7,376 nt of DNA, from the NCBI GenBank assembly GCA_903903205.1, contig CAIUXU010000183.1, positions 1-7,376 of the forward strand. The letters are read 5' to 3'. This stretch comes from an uncultured Syntrophobacterales bacterium (lineage in GTDB: Bacteria > Desulfobacterota > Syntrophia > Syntrophales > UBA5619). Below the pieces are notes generated by a model. The model did not search any database. It was not told where the DNA came from and saw only the letters and a list, made by a program, of their open reading frames with translations. Positions 5,375 to 7,376 of the stretch are shown in pieces. The position numbers and the translations under genes are program-made. How positions within the stretch are numbered: position 1 is the first letter of the stretch; every line of letters starts with the position of its first letter.

Positions 5375-6109
5375 ATGCAGGTGATTTACGGCATCAACCC
5401 TCTCCTGGAGGTCGTCCTTTCGCATCCCGCGATGCTGGAAAAAATCTTCGTTGCGGAGGGACGGGGAGGGGAAGCGGTGCAGAAGATCCTGAAGCTTGCC
5501 GCGGATCATCAGATTCCCGTGGAATGCAGCGGCAGAGACCGGCTGGAAAAACTGGCGCCCCGCTGTGTCCACCAGGGGATCGTGGGGCTGTGCCGGGAGC
5601 ACGCGTATGCCACGGTTGATGAGGTCATCGCCCATCGCCATGAGAAGTCAAAGTATGACTTGGTGGTCCTGCTGGACAGTGTCACAGATCCCCAGAATCT
5701 CGGTTCCATTATCCGGACGGCGCATTGCTGTGGAGCGAACGGCATCATTATTCCGGAAAACCGCGCTGCTTCGGTGACGGCTTCCGTAGCAAAAGCATCC
5801 GCGGGGGCCTTTCAGTATCTGCCGGTCGCGATGGTGGTCAATCTGGTTCGTACCATCGAATACCTGAAAGAGAGGGAATTCTGGATTTACGGCGCCGATG
5901 CGGAGGCCCAGTCGGATATCAGGATGCCGGACTACGAAGGACATATCGCGCTGGTCATGGGGAGCGAAGGACGGGGAATCCGGCCGCTGATCCGGAAAAA
6001 TTGCGATTTTCTGGTATCAATTCCCATGCGGGGGCGCGTGGCTTCCTTGAATGTTTCGGTGGCGGCGGGGGTTATTCTCTTTGAAATTCTCAGAAAGTGG
6101 GGGAATTAG
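5375..6109 (+). CDS. rlmB: 23S rRNA (guanosine-2'-O-)-methyltransferase RlmB (TrmH/SpoU family)
   Basis: A 244-residue SPOUT methyltransferase. RlmB uses S-adenosylmethionine to methylate the 2'-O of G2251 (E. coli numbering) in the P-loop of 23S rRNA. The N-terminal substrate-binding domain (about 3-75) opens with V-I-Y-G-I-N-P-L and closes with V-H-Q-G-I-V. The SpoU motifs are complete: motif 1 L-L-D-S-V-T-D-P-Q-N-L-G-S-I-I-R-T-A at 99-116 (N108, R114), motif 2 V-M-G-S-E-G-R-G-I at 194-202 (E198), and motif 3 I-P-M-R-G-R-V-A-S-L-N-V-S-V-A at 216-230 (S224, N226), which forms the SAM-binding knot. The N-terminal domain and motif 3 favour RlmB over TrmH; other paralogues of the family remain possible. 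ATG at 5375 follows a G-rich ribosome site (5361-5369). An ATG at 5370 stops at once and can be dismissed. Confidence 0.9.
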   Translation: MQVIYGINPLLEVVLSHPAMLEKIFVAEGRGGEAVQKILKLAADHQIPVECSGRDRLEKLAPRCVHQGIVGLCREHAYATVDEVIAHRHEKSKYDLVVLLDSVTDPQNLGSIIRTAHCCGANGIIIPENRAASVTASVAKASAGAFQYLPVAMVVNLVRTIEYLKEREFWIYGADAEAQSDIRMPDYEGHIALVMGSEGRGIRPLIRKNCDFLVSIPMRGRVASLNVSVAAGVILFEILRKWGN

Positions 6110-6111
6110 CT

Positions 6112-7311
6112 ATGCCGGTATTCTTGTGGCAGGCGGAAACGAAAAAGGGCGAATCCAGGAAAGGCGAGATCGATGCCGCCGACGAAGCAACCGTTCGTGG
6201 CCAGCTCCGCCGGCAGGGATACAAAACGATCACCGTCAAGAAGAAGCCGAAGGATCTTTTCGAAAATATTGCTTTCTTCCAGCCGAAGATCACCGAAAAG
6301 GACGTGGTGGTTTTTTGCCGGATATTTGCCACCATGATCAATGCAGGCCTCCCTCTGATCCAGTGTTTGGACCTCCTCGGCAAGCAGGAGCAGAACAAGA
6401 CATTCGCCAAGGTGATCGGGGGTATCAAAGGGGATATTGAAGGGGGCTCAACGCTGACCGACGCCCTCAGGAAATATCCGGCGATCTTCGATGAACTTTT
6501 CGTCAATCTTGTGGCGGCGGGGGAGAGCGGTGGTATTCTGGACGTTATTCTTCAGCGTCTCTCCGGTTACATGGAGAAGGCCATGAAACTGAAGGGCCAG
6601 GTCAAGGGGGCCATGTCCTATCCGATCATCGTTCTGGTTATCGCGACCTTAATCGTAGCCGGACTCCTGATCTTTGTGGTCCCGACGTTCCAGAAAATGT
6701 TCGAAGGGATGGGTGGAGCCCTGCCGGGACCGACGCAGTTTCTGGTGAACGTAAGCCAGGCCGCACAGGATTACTGGTTCCACGCGATAGTAGGTGTCTT
6801 TGCATTCCGTTTTGCACTCAAGAAGTACTATGCGACCGAAAAGGGGACACTCGTCCTCGATGGGCTGATCCTGAAAGCCCCGATCTTTGGTCCGCTTCTG
6901 AAGAAAGTGGCCGTGGCCAAATTTTCGAGAACCCTCTCCACGATGATGCAGAGCGGCGTTCCAATCATCGAAGGGCTCGGTATCGTTAGCAAGACTGCGG
7001 GAAATAAGATCATCGAGATCGCCCTGATGAACACACGGAAGTCTATCAGCGAAGGGAAAACGATCGCCGAGCCCCTGGCGGAGACGGATGTCTTTCCTTC
7101 CATGGTTGTGCAGATGATTGCCGTTGGTGAAGCCACGGGCGCGCTGGATACGATGCTTGCGAAGATCGCCGATTTTTATGACGATGAGGTGGATGCGGCG
7201 GTTGCAGCGTTAACCGGGATGCTGGAACCGCTCATGATGATGATTCTGGGGCCCATTGTCGGCTTTATACTCATCGCCATGTATTTGCCCATCTTCAAGG
7301 CGGCCGGTTAG
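6112..7311 (+). CDS. pilC: Type IV pilus inner-membrane platform protein PilC
   Basis: A 399-residue GspF/PilC-family protein, the inner-membrane platform on which the PilB and PilT ATPases drive pilus assembly and retraction. The short N-terminal domain (M-P-V-F-L-W-Q-A, residues 1-45) is followed by two repeated T2SSF domains at about 68-191 and 271-393. Each repeat carries the family signature: A-G-E-S-G-G-I-L-D-V-I-L at 136-147 and V-G-E-A-T-G-A-L-D-T-M-L at 338-349. Hydrophobic segments lie near 172-191, 222-236 and 373-395. P-T-F-Q-K-M-F at 191-197 and the G-G-A-L-P-G-P-T-Q block at 201-209 resemble Geobacter-type PilC. A GspF (type II secretion) role is less likely but not excluded. 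ATG at 6112 has GGGGGA 7 to 8 bases upstream; a GTG at 6097 in frame would overlap rlmB and is not preferred. The gene starts two bases after rlmB ends. pilB and pilT are not directly upstream. Confidence 0.93.
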   Translation: MPVFLWQAETKKGESRKGEIDAADEATVRGQLRRQGYKTITVKKKPKDLFENIAFFQPKITEKDVVVFCRIFATMINAGLPLIQCLDLLGKQEQNKTFAKVIGGIKGDIEGGSTLTDALRKYPAIFDELFVNLVAAGESGGILDVILQRLSGYMEKAMKLKGQVKGAMSYPIIVLVIATLIVAGLLIFVVPTFQKMFEGMGGALPGPTQFLVNVSQAAQDYWFHAIVGVFAFRFALKKYYATEKGTLVLDGLILKAPIFGPLLKKVAVAKFSRTLSTMMQSGVPIIEGLGIVSKTAGNKIIEIALMNTRKSISEGKTIAEPLAETDVFPSMVVQMIAVGEATGALDTMLAKIADFYDDEVDAAVAALTGMLEPLMMMILGPIVGFILIAMYLPIFKAAG

Positions 7312-7341
7312 CCGCAGGATATAGAAGAAAGATAGACCGGG

Positions 7342-7376
7342 GTGCTCTCAAAGCGGAAGCGGTGCGCATGGGGAAA
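7342..7376 (+). CDS. Possible start of a further gene (cut by window edge)
   Basis: A GTG at 7342 opens a frame that stays open for the last 35 bases (V/M-L-S-K-R-K-R-C-A-W-G). A purine-rich stretch with AGAAGAAAGA (7323-7332) lies about 9 bases upstream. An ATG at 7368 in another frame, with GGAAG upstream, is an alternative. In deltaproteobacteria pilC is often followed by the sensor kinase gene pilS, and a basic N terminus would suit it, but too little is visible to say. Confidence 0.2.
   Translation, partial: MLSKRKRCAWG

Noticed and set aside
1..7376. tRNA, rRNA, CRISPR, phage, toxin-antitoxin or defence system
   Set aside because: I looked for repeat-spacer structure, tRNA-like segments and typical protein families on both strands and saw none; the gaps between genes are too short to hide them.

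Overview
The window is an ordinary stretch of bacterial chromosome of moderately high G+C with tightly packed housekeeping genes. The organism is Gram-negative: it has a lipopolysaccharide heptose kinase and a type IV pilus platform protein. Gene content and protein style (stand-alone heptose kinase, DUF4416, YicC, Gmk, RpoZ, RlmB, a Geobacter-like PilC) suggest a deltaproteobacterium / Desulfobacterota, perhaps near Syntrophales. That placement is inference from recognition, not from a search.

Left part, minus strand (1-1650): plsC (lysophosphatidic acid acyltransferase) followed by the first 317 codons of ftsK (DNA translocase), which runs off the left edge. The two genes overlap by ATGA and are probably read from one promoter at about 1709-1737.

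Divergent intergenic region (1651-1906): a minus-strand promoter for plsC, a near-perfect palindromic repeat (1769-1793) inside a longer nested inverted repeat (1745-1801), a plus-strand promoter candidate with a perfect TTGACA box (1827-1855), and a possible 15-codon leader ORF that ends on the start codon of the next gene.

Right part, plus strand (1907-7311): rfaE1, DUF4416, yicC, gmk, rpoZ, rlmB, pilC. All point the same way with gaps of -4 to 57 bases and no convincing internal terminator, so this looks like one operon. It mixes envelope synthesis (heptose for LPS core), RNA turnover (YicC), GMP to GDP conversion (Gmk), the RNA polymerase omega subunit, 23S rRNA 2'-O-methylation (RlmB) and type IV pilus assembly (PilC). 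The gmk-rpoZ-SpoU-family order resembles the E. coli gmk-rpoZ-spoT-trmH operon, but without spoT and with rlmB in place of trmH. A further gene may start in the last 35 bases.

I see no phage, CRISPR, toxin-antitoxin or defence system, and no clearly new biological system. The points most worth a second look are the dispersed repeat that supplies the C-terminal tail of the DUF4416 protein, the palindrome between the divergent promoters, the conserved but uncharacterised DUF4416 protein, and the gmk-rpoZ-rlmB arrangement.
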